DNA of 64,000 nt from Strigamia acuminata (Eukaryota > Arthropoda > Chilopoda > Geophilomorpha > Linotaeniidae), in NCBI GenBank assembly GCA_949358305.1, contig OX442321.1:7031605-7095604 (forward strand). The letters are read 5' to 3'. This document shows positions 11,703 to 23,641 of the stretch, one piece after another. Below the pieces are notes generated by a model that was not told the origin of the DNA, did not search any database, and worked only from the letters and a program-made list of their open reading frames with translations. How positions within the stretch are numbered: the stretch's first letter is position 1; each line of letters starts with the position of its first letter. The position numbers were made by a program, and so were the translations under genes.

Positions 11703-14177
11703 TTACACGATGAATTTATCAATAATTAGTTCAAATGCACCAACAACTAAAGACATTATGATTGCACCCACTAAGACTACGAAAGGTCCGATAATTTGAC
11801 CAAATGAAACGGGTTTGAATTGACTTTCAAAACATTCAAGCAGCTTGGGATAGACTCGTCGAAATACAGCTGATAATATTCCATACTGCTTCAATAATAG
11901 ACTTCTGTTTCAGAAAATAATTTCAATTTTTGTTTACTCAGAAAAATCAATAAAAATTGCTTACTTGCAATTGAAATAGTCCATGTAAGCAAAGTTTTTC
12001 GAATAACCTAATGACACAGGTAGCTTTCTGACGTAACGAGATGCAACAGCAAAACTGCAATTTCCACTAATCAAATGTCGAAAATACTGCACCGATGTTA
12101 CAAATCCAAGTTTCCCAGCATATGCCTTCTCAATTCCGTCACGCCAAGAATCAACTTTTACAACAGCCTTAGTATTGTATGGTGGTTTCTATTAAAAATA
12201 TTTTTTTTATAAATTAAGAATAAAATTACCCTGGGGCATAGTAGTTACTACGCCGCAGCGTAGAACTACATCCGGCAAAAGTGGCGCCAGGAGTTGTTGT
12301 AGTTTGTTGGTGTGCTTGCTATTAGTATTGGTCTGTGGTGGAAAAAGTAAGAAATAATTCTGTGTGCATTGGGTTATGATGTTGATAATATTGATTCCCA
12401 TGGTTGTTTAAACGCCATCTCTTGTTAGGATTGCTTGTGAGCTTGCGGTTAGGTTAATGTATGCCAACAATTGCTCTTGGCACCAGTCGCTATTTCCGTT
12501 TCTGATGACGCTGGTTTACATTTCCACCAAAAAGGACTGTCCACTTAGGATGTAGCTCTACGTCAAAAAATCCTTATCGCAATACCTGAAATATTTCTTC
12601 AGTGCTAGTATTGTTTACAATCGCCGGAATATAATCTGTATTTTCAAACATGTTGTTGAGGGAAGAAAAAGGAACCTTGGTATCCGTTGCTGCAAGCAAA
12701 GAAGTTAAAGAGGAATTATAAGCAACCCACATTAACATCGAAAATGTCACGTAGAATACAAAGACAATTTTTATGGACTTCAATAATAGACTATTGAAGT
12801 TGCCTAATAAAATAACAGAAAAGATTTCAATGTAAGTTATTTGGATCAATTTCCCTTAAAACCATACGAACCTTGAATCACAATGGGCCAACAAAGAAAC
12901 AGCTCGTCAATGAAATTTAGGACACAACACCGAAAACGTTTTGCACTTGAGAAATGACTTGCTAATAAGTTGATCAAAATAACCATCAAGCTTATTACAA
13001 ATGTGCACAGCCACATTTCTACGGTGAACGGTTGCAAATAGAAATTGTAATTCCGTTCGTGCTCATCTGATTTTCGGTACAAAATTTCAGTTAGCTCTGG
13101 ATAAATTTGGGGTGAGAAGTTTATGTAGTTTCTTCTATATCTGGTCATGCCAACCCCAGAAGAAATGTCAGCTATCTAAATCACATGAGAATGAAGTTAA
13201 TTTTCGTGATTTTACGTTAGCTAAATTTGTACAGTATAATACTCACCCCCTGTGCAAGATCACCTATCATCCCTGTCCAGCTTCCATTTTTAAAGGCACC
13301 AAAATTATTAACTTTGCTCCGATTAATTTTAAAACTTGAAAGTTAAAAGTGATTTATAATGTCAATCAGTTGATAAAAGGAAATAACTTGATTCTTTTTT
13401 GTATATTTTACCTTGTGTTAAATTGAGTTTTAAAAATGTCAAAAATTTCACCAAAATAACCTCCTAGTATCAGTGAATCATTTACAGAAGTCAATGAAAT
13501 GACTGGTAGACGCTAGAGATAACATTTAAAAAGTAACCTGTTTACTGAAAATGTGTGTCTTACATACATCAATTACTGTTAACTTTATTTCTCCTTCCAA
13601 CTGCTGTCTCTCTCCATCCTTTTGGATATCCATAATCTTACATTTAACCATATTAAACTTAGAATAAACCAATCAATGAATTTTAACACTACTTACTGAT
13701 TGATTGTCACATCTTAGTTGTAAAAACGACTTTCTTGCATCAATTCTCCGCCATTTATACCCTAAATACTGAAATTCGTTCTGCAATATAAAAAAATTAT
13801 CAACCTAGTGAAAGACAATTCTCCCTCCAACATTGACAAATGAAATTAACTAAAATACTATAATGCAAAACAAACTAATTAAAATATGATAGCCCTATCA
13901 ATATCTTACAACAGCAACACTTTCCAGAAAACTTCCTACAAAAAAATCAAAGATTCCTAAAATAAGCAATTAAAAATTCTATAAGCAATTTACCACGATT
14001 CGGAATTAATGTAATACGGGAAAATCCAACACGACTGGGCTGTAAACATCTAGTCTTAGAACCCATACAGAACACTAGAAATAAGCTATTCTATAATTTT
14101 TCAATTTCTTCCAAATGCTCGTGACAGAGCTTACGTGCATGAAGAAAAATTAAGTTTATGAGTAAGCGGAGATGCAT
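11703..14177 (-). CDS. ionotropic receptor, locus E (479 aa)
   Basis: Divergent IR channel, full 11-exon form: 14177-14135, 14074-13994, 13935-13910, 13780-13697, 13636-13568, 13512-13412, 13334-13247, 13175-12872, 12803-12586, 12188-11965 and 11904-11703. Total 1440 nt, 479 codons plus stop, no internal stop. Leader MHLRLLINLIFLHA; S1 with GSWTGMIGDL; TRYRRNYINFS (ligand arginine kept); M1, pore, M3 (AYNSSLTSLLA), S2, M4. Intron 9 is swollen to 397 bp by an inserted repeat that locus G also carries. Nearest relative is locus G, which encodes the same length. Confidence 0.9.
12224..12575. repeat. repeat inserted in intron 9 of IR locus E
   Basis: GC-richer insert with TAGAACTACATCC, AGTGGCGCCA and GGTTAGGTT blocks. 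A similar, shorter version sits at the same position in locus G (about 18500-18768), so the insertion came before the E/G duplication. No coding frame or clear ends recognised. Confidence 0.6.
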
Positions 14178-14395
14178 ATCAGCAAATATTTGCACAAAAT
14201 TTGTGCGTCGTTAGTATGAGCAGCCCAAATGAAGTTACCTTAGTATCTGCCGCATAAACATACAGAAAGTGATAAAATTTTAATGAGTTTTAACGGCTAT
14301 TTTATGTGTTTTGCATTCAATCGACATCGATTTATATTGTCGTGCAAGTACGATGTGAAACCCTGTAAAGCGCTGCGTCTACATAACTTGTGTTG

Positions 14396-14845
14396 ACAAT
14401 CGATCTCCATATCTTGGTGCCATCCGCGAAAAATGACTGCAAACAACCCGACAGCAAAGAAGATAAATCATTAATGTAAATCTTGAATAATATCGGTCTC
14501 AAAACGAAGCCCTAGAGACACCGGTATCAAAAAGGTTGAATGGAGAACCAAGGACGCCGTTGCACCGGACCCGACCATAACGACCACCAAGAAACGAAGT
14601 AAACCAGGACACAAAACAGTCACTCAAACCGTAAAAACTCAACTTCTTAAGTAAAATACAATGATCAACAAAGTCAAAAGCCTTGGCAAAATCAAGATAG
14701 ATCATGTCAAATTCTCCATGAGAAAGAAGCTTAGGAGCAACAAACAATAAGACAGTAGTCAAATTAAACTCGATCAACAACCCCCGAGTAAAATCGAATT
14801 GCAAACACGAAACAAAAGAGTCGGTCTAATTCTAGATAGAACTCA
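14396..14845 (-). pseudogene. non-LTR retrotransposon reverse transcriptase fragment
   Basis: The minus strand encodes a reverse-transcriptase core piece. MIYLDFAKAFDFVDH matches motif A of LINE-type enzymes. Further on, after a frame change near 14500, come FKIYINDLSSLL and FFADGTKI, the position of the (Y/F)ADD catalytic box. Here the second aspartate is glycine, and stops and a frameshift interrupt the reading. Both element ends are missing. It is a dead internal fragment lying between the 5' flank of E and relic F. Confidence 0.8.
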
Positions 14846-14857
14846 GATGACGTATTG

Positions 14858-16112
14858 CATTTGTAAGTTATATACAGAATTCTGAAATAAATCAAGGGTG
14901 CACAGTATAAATACAAAATGAATTTATCAATAATTCGTTCAAATGAACCAATAACTAAAGACACCAAACTTGACCCCATTACGGATGTAAAAGGTCCAAT
15001 TATATAATCAAACGAAACAGGATTTGTAGTGTTGTGACCGCCTGGCCACCCAGGTGACTTGCGGCACTGCCACACACCGCATTACGGCCCCAAAGGTCAT
15101 CCCCTCTGTGGGTGATTGACCTAGCCTGGGGGAAGAGGGAGCTGAGTGGTGTGGTGAGGAGAGGAGTAAAGAGAAGTGTGTTGGAAATACACTGACTGAG
15201 ACGGTCGTGTGTAGCAGCGGAGGAGTTGTATTCATCGAAGGGACAAGACGTTTCCCGGGCTGTGGACTCTGTACTCCTCACCATTCACCACGAAGAAGCT
15301 CAGTGCTATGGCGGTCTACATAGTGCAGCCTCCATGAGTGGATGCGTGGGTCGTAGGTAAGTATGACACGAATGTTTTGTCGAACCGACCACGTCACCCA
15401 TTGGGCTCACGCTCAGTGTGTGACGGTTCGGTTGCCCGTGCGGCGTGCCTTCGTGGCACCCCCGCAACAGGTAACGGGATTCCCCATACCCCTAGACAAC
15501 ACTAATAAAGGCCAACCAAACCAATATTAGGGAGTCTCCGTTATTTTACGTGAGTATGCGTCCCAAACCAGTGTCTTCAGTCCCCTGAATGCACTGGCGA
15601 AGAACATACCAGTGACAGTGTTTACAGTTACTACCATTCAGATTGTCCAAAAACTGGTTCTTCATGTGTCAACCACATTGGAACTTTTTAGGTTTAAGTT
15701 TAAAGATCAAATAAATAAGCCGTGTACTCTATGATTTTGCGAATGGACTGTGTTTATTCATTATGGTAATTCTTGATTGCTAGGTATCCAAAACCCAGCA
15801 ACACAATTACATATTTGTTCTGTTTGTTTAGAATTATACATTATTGCGAATCAACATGGAATACGCAACAGTATTGAAACAATTTTCTAAACATTCAGGC
15901 ATCTTGAAATAGACACGATGAAATTCGTTAAGATTCCACACATCTTCAATAATAGAAGTCTGTTTAAGAAAATATTTCAACGTTTGTTTGATAATAAAAA
16001 TGGCCTAAAATTATTTACTTTATTTCTATCATTCATCAATTTCTTACATAATTTAGCTATTTAGCTTATGTGCATGAAGAAAAAATAAGCTTATTCATTA
16101 TAGCGGCAGTAA
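14858..16112 (-). pseudogene. ionotropic receptor relic, locus F
   Basis: Three pieces of one IR gene: the M4 half of the last exon (about 14900-15027, NPVSFDYIIGPF...IIDKFIL, stop codon lost), the first half of the same exon (about 15870-15960, with its AG acceptor), and a leader-exon remnant (about 16063-16112). The two exon halves are separated by a type 1 solo LTR (15033-15617) and about 250 bp of unknown sequence. Exons 2-10 are deleted. Dead. Confidence 0.75.
15033..15617 (+). mobile_element. solo LTR, type 1, copy a (585 bp)
   Basis: Runs TGTGACCG...GTGACA with GTGT target duplications at 15029-15032 and 15618-15621. Contains AG/GTAAGTATG (donor-like), CATACCCCTAGACAAC and AATAAA. Same length as copy d (53798-54382). 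It interrupts relic F. No internal retrotransposon sequence is attached. Confidence 0.88.
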
Positions 16113-16638
16113 TGTATAAATATTGACACGATGTTTATCAAGTGCACAAACAGCTTAACCAAGTTAAGTACCTGGCGCATAAAAAAATATAAACTAATAA
16201 AATTTTAATGGGGTTTTCCGGTAATAAAAGTATAGTTTTGTTTTTGTATCTTTCGGAAGTTGATATCGATATCTATATCGCTTTGAATAACAACAGAAAA
16301 AATATAAACGTGCAAAAGCTTCATCCAAATTTTCAAATTTTACAAATATCTGAACTAGTACCCCAAATTAGTTTTCTTTCTTTCTTTCAGCTATTCAAAT
16401 CTGGTTGTTTGCCCAACGGAAAAAAGGATACGTCACTTCTATTTCCATCTCACTAAATAATACAAAAATAACTGCAGTGTCGCTAGCAACATTTCACGGT
16501 TTGAGCCGACCCAAAAGCTTTGCTGCAAAGCGCTGCACACCGAAACCAAACCAGCGATTCTTCACTGCATCGCACACATAAAAGAGCGCTCGTCGCATTA
16601 CAACAAACTGCGCCCTAAGTTCGTCATAACATTTAAAC
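16113..16638. other. 5' flank of relic F joined to duplication unit G
   Basis: First part resembles the 5' flanks of other IR genes. From about 16485 it matches 10960-11200. An open frame (16208-16456) lacks any recognisable domain and is not supported as a gene. Confidence 0.35.
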
Positions 16639-17511
16639 TGTGATGATCTCACTTTATTTTGATGTTTTGTTTACATAAAAATCACCACCTAAAAGATAAT
16701 TGTGTTATTTTATTTCACAATAGTCTGGCGTGTGCCAGACTCAGTCATGTGACTGGGGGGTAAAAACTCCCCAAGCACATTTCACCCCAAATTGGGTGGG
16801 GTAAACACCTAATTAACTGTTTTGGTGCAACAAAATCCTTTGTTGCACTAAACTGAGCTAATTGCGCAGATTTACTGCTCAACTTCGAAGTGTGCCAAGC
16901 TTGGAATCTCAGTTTTGGCACACTCTTGATATCACACTGAAACAACACACACCTTGTCACTGCTAAGCCAAAACTTGCTAGTATTGACCGTGTAACATTC
17001 ATGTGATTTGAGACTCTGCTATCTTTGCCCATTGTGCAAAGCCATCACCCGTTTACGCCTTGTGTGTATTAGCCGTCGCTAATATACGCCATTCATTGCC
17101 AAGAAGAAGAAAAGTTACGCTTGCCGTAAACCATCGCCGTCGCAGGACCCACCGAGAGTCACTCCGGACTTCCCGCCACCGCCATCGTACGTGTGAGTAA
17201 CGAAGAAAAGACGAAGCCATCTCAACAACGAGCCGTTGTTGTAAACACGCCATTTTCGTGTTTCGCGCGTAAACAACTGTTACGCGCCTATTTCCATTGT
17301 TTCCGCAACACAGTTGCTTTCCTTATTGTAATTCCTATATCATATTCATTGCATTGTATAATTCCACTGATTAAATTATTTGTTCATTTGATTTAAACCA
17401 TACTTTGTGTCTATTTAATAAACCCCCCTAGACAACACTTAGCCACATTCAACTGCGAGTTAACTGCTTATTTTAGTGATTTAAGTTAGTTAAAATTCGC
17501 GGATCGCAGCA
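16639..17511 (+). mobile_element. solo LTR, type 6, copy 1 (873 bp)
   Basis: Runs TGTGATGATCTC...GATCGCAGCA with the 4-bp duplication AAAC at 16635-16638 and 17512-17515. The empty site is visible in unit E near 11190 ('aaatttaaacttc'). Contains TTGGTGCAACAAA, AATAAACCCCCC and CTAGACAAC. A diverged copy in reverse orientation lies at about 58125-58915. Confidence 0.88.
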
Positions 17512-17973
17512 AAACTTCAGCCAACTAAAAAAAGGTTCCCAGTCAAGTCCACGAGGAATAGATTACGAACATAGGATGCATTAAGTATTAAAGGCACAGT
17601 ATCTGGCACAGTTCTTGTGCAGAAAACTTCTAGATGTGCAGTCTCTGAGCAGAGACAAATCAACGTTTAAAATCATTTCACCATGCTTAGTCTACGTACC
17701 GCTGGAACTAAAAAAAACTAAACGATTGGCCGAAAATACATATACACAATGCAATAATCTGTGATAATACTGCACAATCACGATTTATTTAAATACAGTA
17801 TTTGAACAAGATTGTGAAAATTGAAAACACTAAACTTCTATGGTGTCATGAACAATATAAAAATCGCCCAAAGCAGACCAAAGGTTTTTGAGTAGTACGT
17901 GCTTTAATAACAAAATGAAAATGACAAAATTAGGTGCACCAGTTAAGAAATGAAACAGACATGGGCAGTATAA

Positions 17974-20345
17974 TTACATGATAAATTTATCAATAATTAG
18001 TTCAAATGCACCAACAACTAAAGACATTATGATCGCACCCACTAAGACTATGAAAGGTCCAATAGTTTGACCAAATGAAACGGGTTGGAATTGACTTTCG
18101 AAACATTCAATCAGCTTGGGGTAGACTCGTCGAAATACAACTGAGAAGATTCCATACTGCTTCAATAATAGACTTCTGTTTCAGAAAATAATTTCAATTT
18201 TTCTTTACTCAGAAAAATCAATAAAAATTATTTACTTGCAATTGAAATAGTCCATGTAAGCAAAGTGTTTCGAATAACCTAATGCCACAGGGTTCCTTCT
18301 GACGTAACGAGATGCAACAGCAAAACTGCAGTCTTTACTAATCAAATGTTGAAAATACTGCAACGGTAGTATAAATCCAAATTTTCCACCGGACGCCTTC
18401 TCAATTCCGTCAGTAATAGTAACAACTTTTAAAACAGTCTTAGTTTCGTATGGTGGTTTCTATTAAAAATAATTGTTTTATAAATTTAGAATAAAGTTAC
18501 CCGCAGCCTAGAACTACATCCCGGCAGGAGTGGCGCCAAGAGTTGTTGTTATGTTTGCTATCAGTGTCTGTGGTCAGAAAAGTAAGAAATGTGTCTGTGC
18601 GTGTTGGGCTATGTTGTTGATGCATTGTCGATTCCCAGGATTGTTTAGGCGCCATTACGTGTTAGGTTTGCTTGTGAGCTTGTGGTTAGATTAGGTTTGG
18701 CCAACTATTTCTGTTGGCACCAGTCGTTATTTCCGTTACTGGGATTAAGCAATAAGGAAACAGTAATCACAATACCTGAAATATTTCTTCAATGCTGGTA
18801 TTGTTTTGAATCACTGGAATATAATCGGAATTTTCATACATGTCGTCGAGGGAGGAAAAAGGAACCTTGGTGTCAATTGCTGCAAGTAGAGAAGTTAATG
18901 TGGAAGTATAAGCAACCCACATTAACATCGAAAATGTCATGTAGAATACAAAGACAATTTCTATGGACTTCAATAACAAACTATTGAAGCTGCCTAAATG
19001 AAATAAGATTTCAATGTAAGTTATCTGGATAAATTGACCTTAAAACCCTACGAACCTTGAAGCACAATGGGCCAACAAAGATATAGCTCGTTAATGAAAT
19101 TTAGGACACAACTCTGAAAACGTTTTGCACTTGAGAAATGACTCGCTAATACATTGATCAAAATAACCATCAAGCTGATTGCAAATATGCACAGCCACAT
19201 TTCAACGCCAAACTGTTGAAAATAGAAATTGTAATTCCATTCGCGCTGATCTGATTTTCGGTACAAAATTTCAAACAGCTCTGAATAAATTTGTGGTGAG
19301 AAGTTTATGTAGTCTCTTCTGTGTCTGGTCATGGCAAATCCAATAGAAATGTCAGCTCTCTAAACGACATGAGAATGAAGTTAAAATTTCTAATGTAGTT
19401 TAAGCTAAATTTGAAGTATAATACACACCCCCTGTGCAAGATCACCTATCATCCCTGTCCAGCTTCCATTTTTAAAGGCACCAAAACTATTAACACTGCT
19501 CGGAATGATTTTAAAACTTGAAAGGTTAAAGCGATTTAGATATTAATCATTTGATGCAAGGAAATAACTTGATTCTTTTTTATATATTTTACCTTATGTT
19601 AAATTGAGTTTTAAAAATGTCAAAAATTTCACCAAAATAACCTCCTAGTATCAGTGAACCATTTTCAGAAGTCCATGAAATGACTGGCGGAACCTAGAGA
19701 AAACATTTAAAAAGTAACCTGTGTACTGAAAATGTGTCTTACATACATTAATTACTGTTAACTTTATTTCTTTTTCCAACAGTTGTCTTTCTCCATCCTT
19801 TTGGACATCGCTAATCTTATATTTAACCATGTTCAATAACTTAGAATAAACCAATCAATCAATTTGAACATAACTTACTGATCGATTGTCACAACTTAGT
19901 TGTAAAAACGACTTTCTTGCACCAATTCTCCGCCATTTATACCCTAAATACTGAAATTCGTTCTGAAATATAAAACATTTATCGAACTAGTGAAAGAAAA
20001 TTCTCCCTTCAACATCGACAAATAAAAATCAACTAAAATACTATAATGCAAAACTACATTGGCTTATCAATATCTTACAACAGCAACACTTTCCAGAAAA
20101 CTACCTACAAAAAAATCAAAGATTCCTAGAATGAGCAATAAGAACTCTATAAGCAATTTACCACGATGCGGAATTAATGTAATACGGGAAAATCCAACAC
20201 GACTGGGCTGTAAACATCTAGTCTTGGAACCCATACACAACACTAGAAATAAGCTATTCTGTAATTTTTCAATTTCTTCCATAAGCTAGTTACTGAGCTT
20301 ACGTGCAGGAAGAAGAGTTAAGTTTATGAGTAAGCGGAGATGCAT
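17974..20345 (-). CDS. ionotropic receptor, locus G (479 aa)
   Basis: Divergent IR channel and sister of locus E. Exons: 20345-20303, 20242-20162, 20104-20079, 19962-19879, 19815-19747, 19693-19593, 19516-19429, 19359-19056, 18993-18776, 18459-18236 and 18175-17974. Total 1440 nt, 479 codons plus stop, frame clean. Leader MHLRLLINLTLLPA; GSWTGMIGDL; TRHRRDYINFS; M1; pore; M3 (AYTSTLTSLLA); M4. Intron 9 (316 bp) holds the same repeat as locus E. Same length as E with scattered substitutions over the S1, S2 and linker regions. Confidence 0.9.
18500..18768. repeat. repeat inserted in intron 9 of IR locus G
   Basis: Matches 12224-12575 in locus E (TAGAACTACATCC, AGTGGCGCCA, ATTCCCAGGATTG). It is shorter than the E copy, which has extra sequence at its downstream end. 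Confidence 0.6.
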
Positions 20346-20742
20346 ATCAGCAAATATTTGCACAAAATGTGAGCGTCGTTTGTATGAGCAGCCCAAATGA
20401 AGTAACCTTAGTATCTGCCGCATAAACATACATAAAGTGATAAAATTTTAATGAGTTGTAACGGCAATTTTATGTGTTTTGCATTCTATCGACATCGATT
20501 TCATTTTTTTCATAGAAACAGGAAAATGATAACGCGTAAACATGCAGTAGCTCCATCCAAAGTTGATTGAACTGGTTTTTGCCAAATAAAATAATCCATT
20601 TTGCACCCAAATAACTTTGAAAACCCAAAATTATTTAAACCAATTCGAAAATTAATAAACCTTAATTAACATTGTGTACTTACATTGTCATGCAAGTACG
20701 ATGTAAAACCTGAAAAGTGCTCCGTCTACATAACTTGTGCTG

Positions 20743-21371
20743 TGAGTGTATTGACGGACACCACGTGGTCGGGGGAGAGCCACGGGACGCTGGACACAAC
20801 ACACACAATGAATACCTGTATCCACCGAAATAGACCAAATAGACACAGGTTTAGTTATGATTGATAGCTTTATTGTTGTCTAGGGGTATGATTGGTGTCT
20901 CAGGTGTATTTCCCAATGCGATGGCTGTATTACAGCCATCCCTAACAAGACCACGTGGCACGGCGGCCATTGGTCGCATGACACGCGTGGTCGAAATGCT
21001 TGTTCGGCCGCGTCATCGTAGTGTTCACGAAGAACGCAGGACGAACGCGGCAGACACGAACTCTCAGGTCCCGGCGTGCGACATAGTCGCCATGCCGATC
21101 GTTCGGGTCGTCATTACAGTTAGTTTGGAAGAGCGGTCGTGGAAGCGACCGTTTGCTTTGCTAGCTGTCTTGACCTCGTAGGCCTCTGCGGGGCCCACCG
21201 ACTTCCGGAAAGGCACTTCCGGGTCCCAATTGGCCGAAGCCAACCGCCCGCAGCTCCACCTAGTTGCGGGGGACCGCAACAGGTTGCACACGAGAAAAAC
21301 GTGGTGGGCGAGAGCAGTGGAGTGCTGTGTGTCGTAGGCAAGTGATCAGCCTGCGTGGGCAGCTGGTTACA
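20743..21371 (-). mobile_element. solo LTR, type 7 (629 bp)
   Basis: On the minus strand it runs TGTAACC...CACTCA. GTGCTG occurs on both sides (20737-20742 and 21372-21377). It contains CATACCCCTAGACAAC followed by AATAAAG. The right-hand duplication is also the start of the 8-bp target copy made by the adjacent hAT element, so that element inserted exactly at the LTR edge. Confidence 0.75.
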
Positions 21372-21814
21372 GTGCTGACTAGGGATTGCAGTACCGGTTT
21401 CAGCATCGGTGCCAGTACCGGTATTGGTACCGGGATTCAGTACCAGTGTTGGTACTGAGGTTTTTTTCTGGCGGTACTGAGGGCCGGTACTGGTACCGTA
21501 AACTTTTCTGGGCACCGGAACCGTCCGTCACACCGAAACCGGAACCGGTACTTTCCATCATCATTCCAGCTGGAATTAATTTTTTAATTAATTTGGAAAA
21601 AGTAATAATGGCTGTTGTCAGTAAAAACAGGATTTTAAAGGCGATTGTTGAATAAGTGCGGAAACTGAAAATCACTTGGAATGAAATTATCAGTAATTTT
21701 AAACTCAATCACTGCGAAAATTGAAAATAACTTGAAATAAAATAATCAGAAATTGGAAACTGAATAACCGCGGAAATAATATTTTTAAAATAAATTGAAA
21801 CTGAGTAACTGCGG

Positions 21815-22392
21815 AATCGACGAAATATCGTGGAATCGATAGAATTAGTAGTGAAAACTGACAACACACTGTTTGGATAAAACAAATTGACAGTAGAGAT
21901 TTTTAAAAAAGGTTTATTTTTGAATTTGGTGGCGGACAGTACGATGCTTTCCAAGATGGTGTCATTAAAACGGCGACAAAATGTTCACAACAGGTACAAA
22001 ACTAATCCATTGCTAGATGTACGTATTCCCACGTTGAAAGTCCGTTGGGAAAACTTTCTAACACTTGAAAAATATTCGTTTAACGACACGAGATGGGCGC
22101 TATCATCTTGGAAAGCATCGTAATGTCCCCCACAAAATTCAAAAATAAACTTTTTTTTAAAGTCCCTACTGTCAATTTATTTTATCCAAACAGTCTAAAA
22201 CGTATGCAAAACTCGTTTCGTGTTTGCACGTGACGTCATTCCCATTCGAATTGAATAACATGTTATTCAATGGGGATGACGTCACGTGCAAACACGAAAC
22301 GAGCTTTGCATACGTTTTTGACTTATTGAATGCACCTAGTGTGTTGTCACTTTCCACTACTAATTCTATCGATTCTACGATATTTCGTCAAT
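21815..22392. repeat. foldback (interrupted palindrome) inside the hAT element
   Basis: Inverted arms: 21815-21868 pairs with 22338-22392 (CGACGAAATATCG...ACAACAC), 21870-21960 pairs with about 22097-22196 (TTTGGATAAAA...CAAGATG), and a compact palindrome about 60 bp per arm lies at 22197-22318, centred on AACATGTT. The strands could fold into a cruciform or long hairpin. Open frames here result from symmetry and are not genes. Confidence 0.8.
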
Positions 22393-22433
22393 TTTTCAGC
22401 TCTCAACAAATAAAAATTTTTGTTGAGAAATTT

Positions 22434-23450
22434 GTCGCGCTCAACTCTAACCGTCGCTAACTCGTGGGTTGATTACTTAATTCGACTAACTCACTACCGC
22501 TTTGTCTCAAGCGGTTTACCCAAAGAAATGATTACACAGATATAAAAGGTAAAATATAATATAGATTTATTCTGCGGGGCAATGTACAGATATATCTTCT
22601 ATATATATATATATAAAGGGTAAGTAAAAGGTAAATCGGAATGGGTGATGGGAAATGGAAAGGTGTGTGAAGTTGGCGGGAAACTGGTCGAGGTCGTCCT
22701 TTGTTGGCGCTCTGGATCCAAGATGGCGTCCGCGTGGCAACGTGGTGTCGTCTTGGGCCGGCGTGGCAATGAATGGCGTCCTCGTCTCACGTTTCTCGTT
22801 CGGTCCTTCGGGCTCACGCTGGTCGGGCGCGAGTGAATGCTTAGTTAAAAGGCTTACTTCGGTCTGTTGTCTAGGTTTTTGTGTGGTGTCCGGCGATCAC
22901 ACAGCGGCGGACTCTTCTGGCTCCCGGCAGTCACACAGCGGCGGGAACGCTCGTCGTGGTTTTACTGCAGTTTAGGCTTGTGCGACCGTTTGTCTGCACA
23001 ACTCGCTAAACTGGAGTGGTTTTTACTATTCCTAGCTGGTGTGCTAAAATAGTGTGGTAATCTTATCTCGCAGGTTACTCTGCGGAGTTTGACACTGACC
23101 AAACGTACTCACGGTAAATTGTCCTTTGTCCTTGGTCAATCCCAGTATATTTACTTGGGCCTGATCTTGTAGGACGACGGGTTTACGTGTGTTTCTCGTT
23201 TGGTGGTTGTGTTGGTTCTGCCCGCTCAGTGCAAGGCACATTCCTTTGCACAAAGCGGGGTTGACAGGTGACCAGAATCACCCAATGGTGGGGTGGACGA
23301 ACCATCCCCACTCCCTCAGGGCAGACGCCTGTCCATTGACTAGATGTCAATGCACTGAGGGAAGGGAGACGCGCTTGCGGCTCCCCTTACACCCGAAACG
23401 AGGTCACGAGAGAAACTCTTCGTTGACCCCGGTCCAGTCGGGTCACCACA
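22434..23450 (-). mobile_element. solo LTR, type 2, copy 2 (1017 bp)
   Basis: On the minus strand TGTGGTGACCC...GCGACA, flanked by AATT (22430-22433 and 23451-23454). Carries CAAGATGGCGTC, TTGTCTAGG and paired CACACAGCGGCGG boxes. Longer than copy 1. Inserted inside the hAT element, so it is younger than that element. Confidence 0.85.
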
Positions 23451-23641
23451 AATTGATTGACTATCCTATCCAGAACCGGTACAAATACCGGTGCTAGTAC
23501 CGCTTTCGGTAGTAGTACCGGCCCAATACCGGTGCTCATTTTTCATTCGGTACCGGAACCGAATATAGTACCGGAAAAAAATGTCAGTACCGAATACCGG
23601 TACCATGAAAAGCGTCCGGTACTGCAATCCCTAGTGCTGAC

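Larger units (their letters stand above)
10960..14395 (-). repeat. segmental duplication unit containing IR locus E
   Basis: This unit and 16485-20742 align along their whole length: the GAGCCGACC...GCATCGCAC block, the 3' flank, all 11 exons and introns, and the 5' flank ending ACATAACTTGTG. They differ mainly by substitutions and by a type 6 solo LTR in the second unit. This is a recent tandem duplication of gene plus flanks. Confidence 0.75.
16485..20742 (-). repeat. segmental duplication unit containing IR locus G
   Basis: Counterpart of 10960-14395 (see there). It contains the 16639-17511 solo LTR, which the E unit lacks, so that insertion came after the duplication. Its 3' flank (17512-17973) aligns with 11195-11702. 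Confidence 0.75.
21380..23633. mobile_element. hAT-type non-autonomous element (2254 bp)
   Basis: Ends are TAGGGATTGCAGTACCGG and its near-perfect reverse complement, flanked by a perfect 8-bp duplication GTGCTGAC (21372-21379 and 23634-23641). Inverted ends plus an 8-bp duplication is the hAT signature. About 180 bp at each end is crowded with ACCGG/CCGGTAC boxes, likely transposase-binding sites. No transposase is encoded. The interior is a foldback structure (21815-22392) and a nested type 2 solo LTR (22434-23450). Confidence 0.88.
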
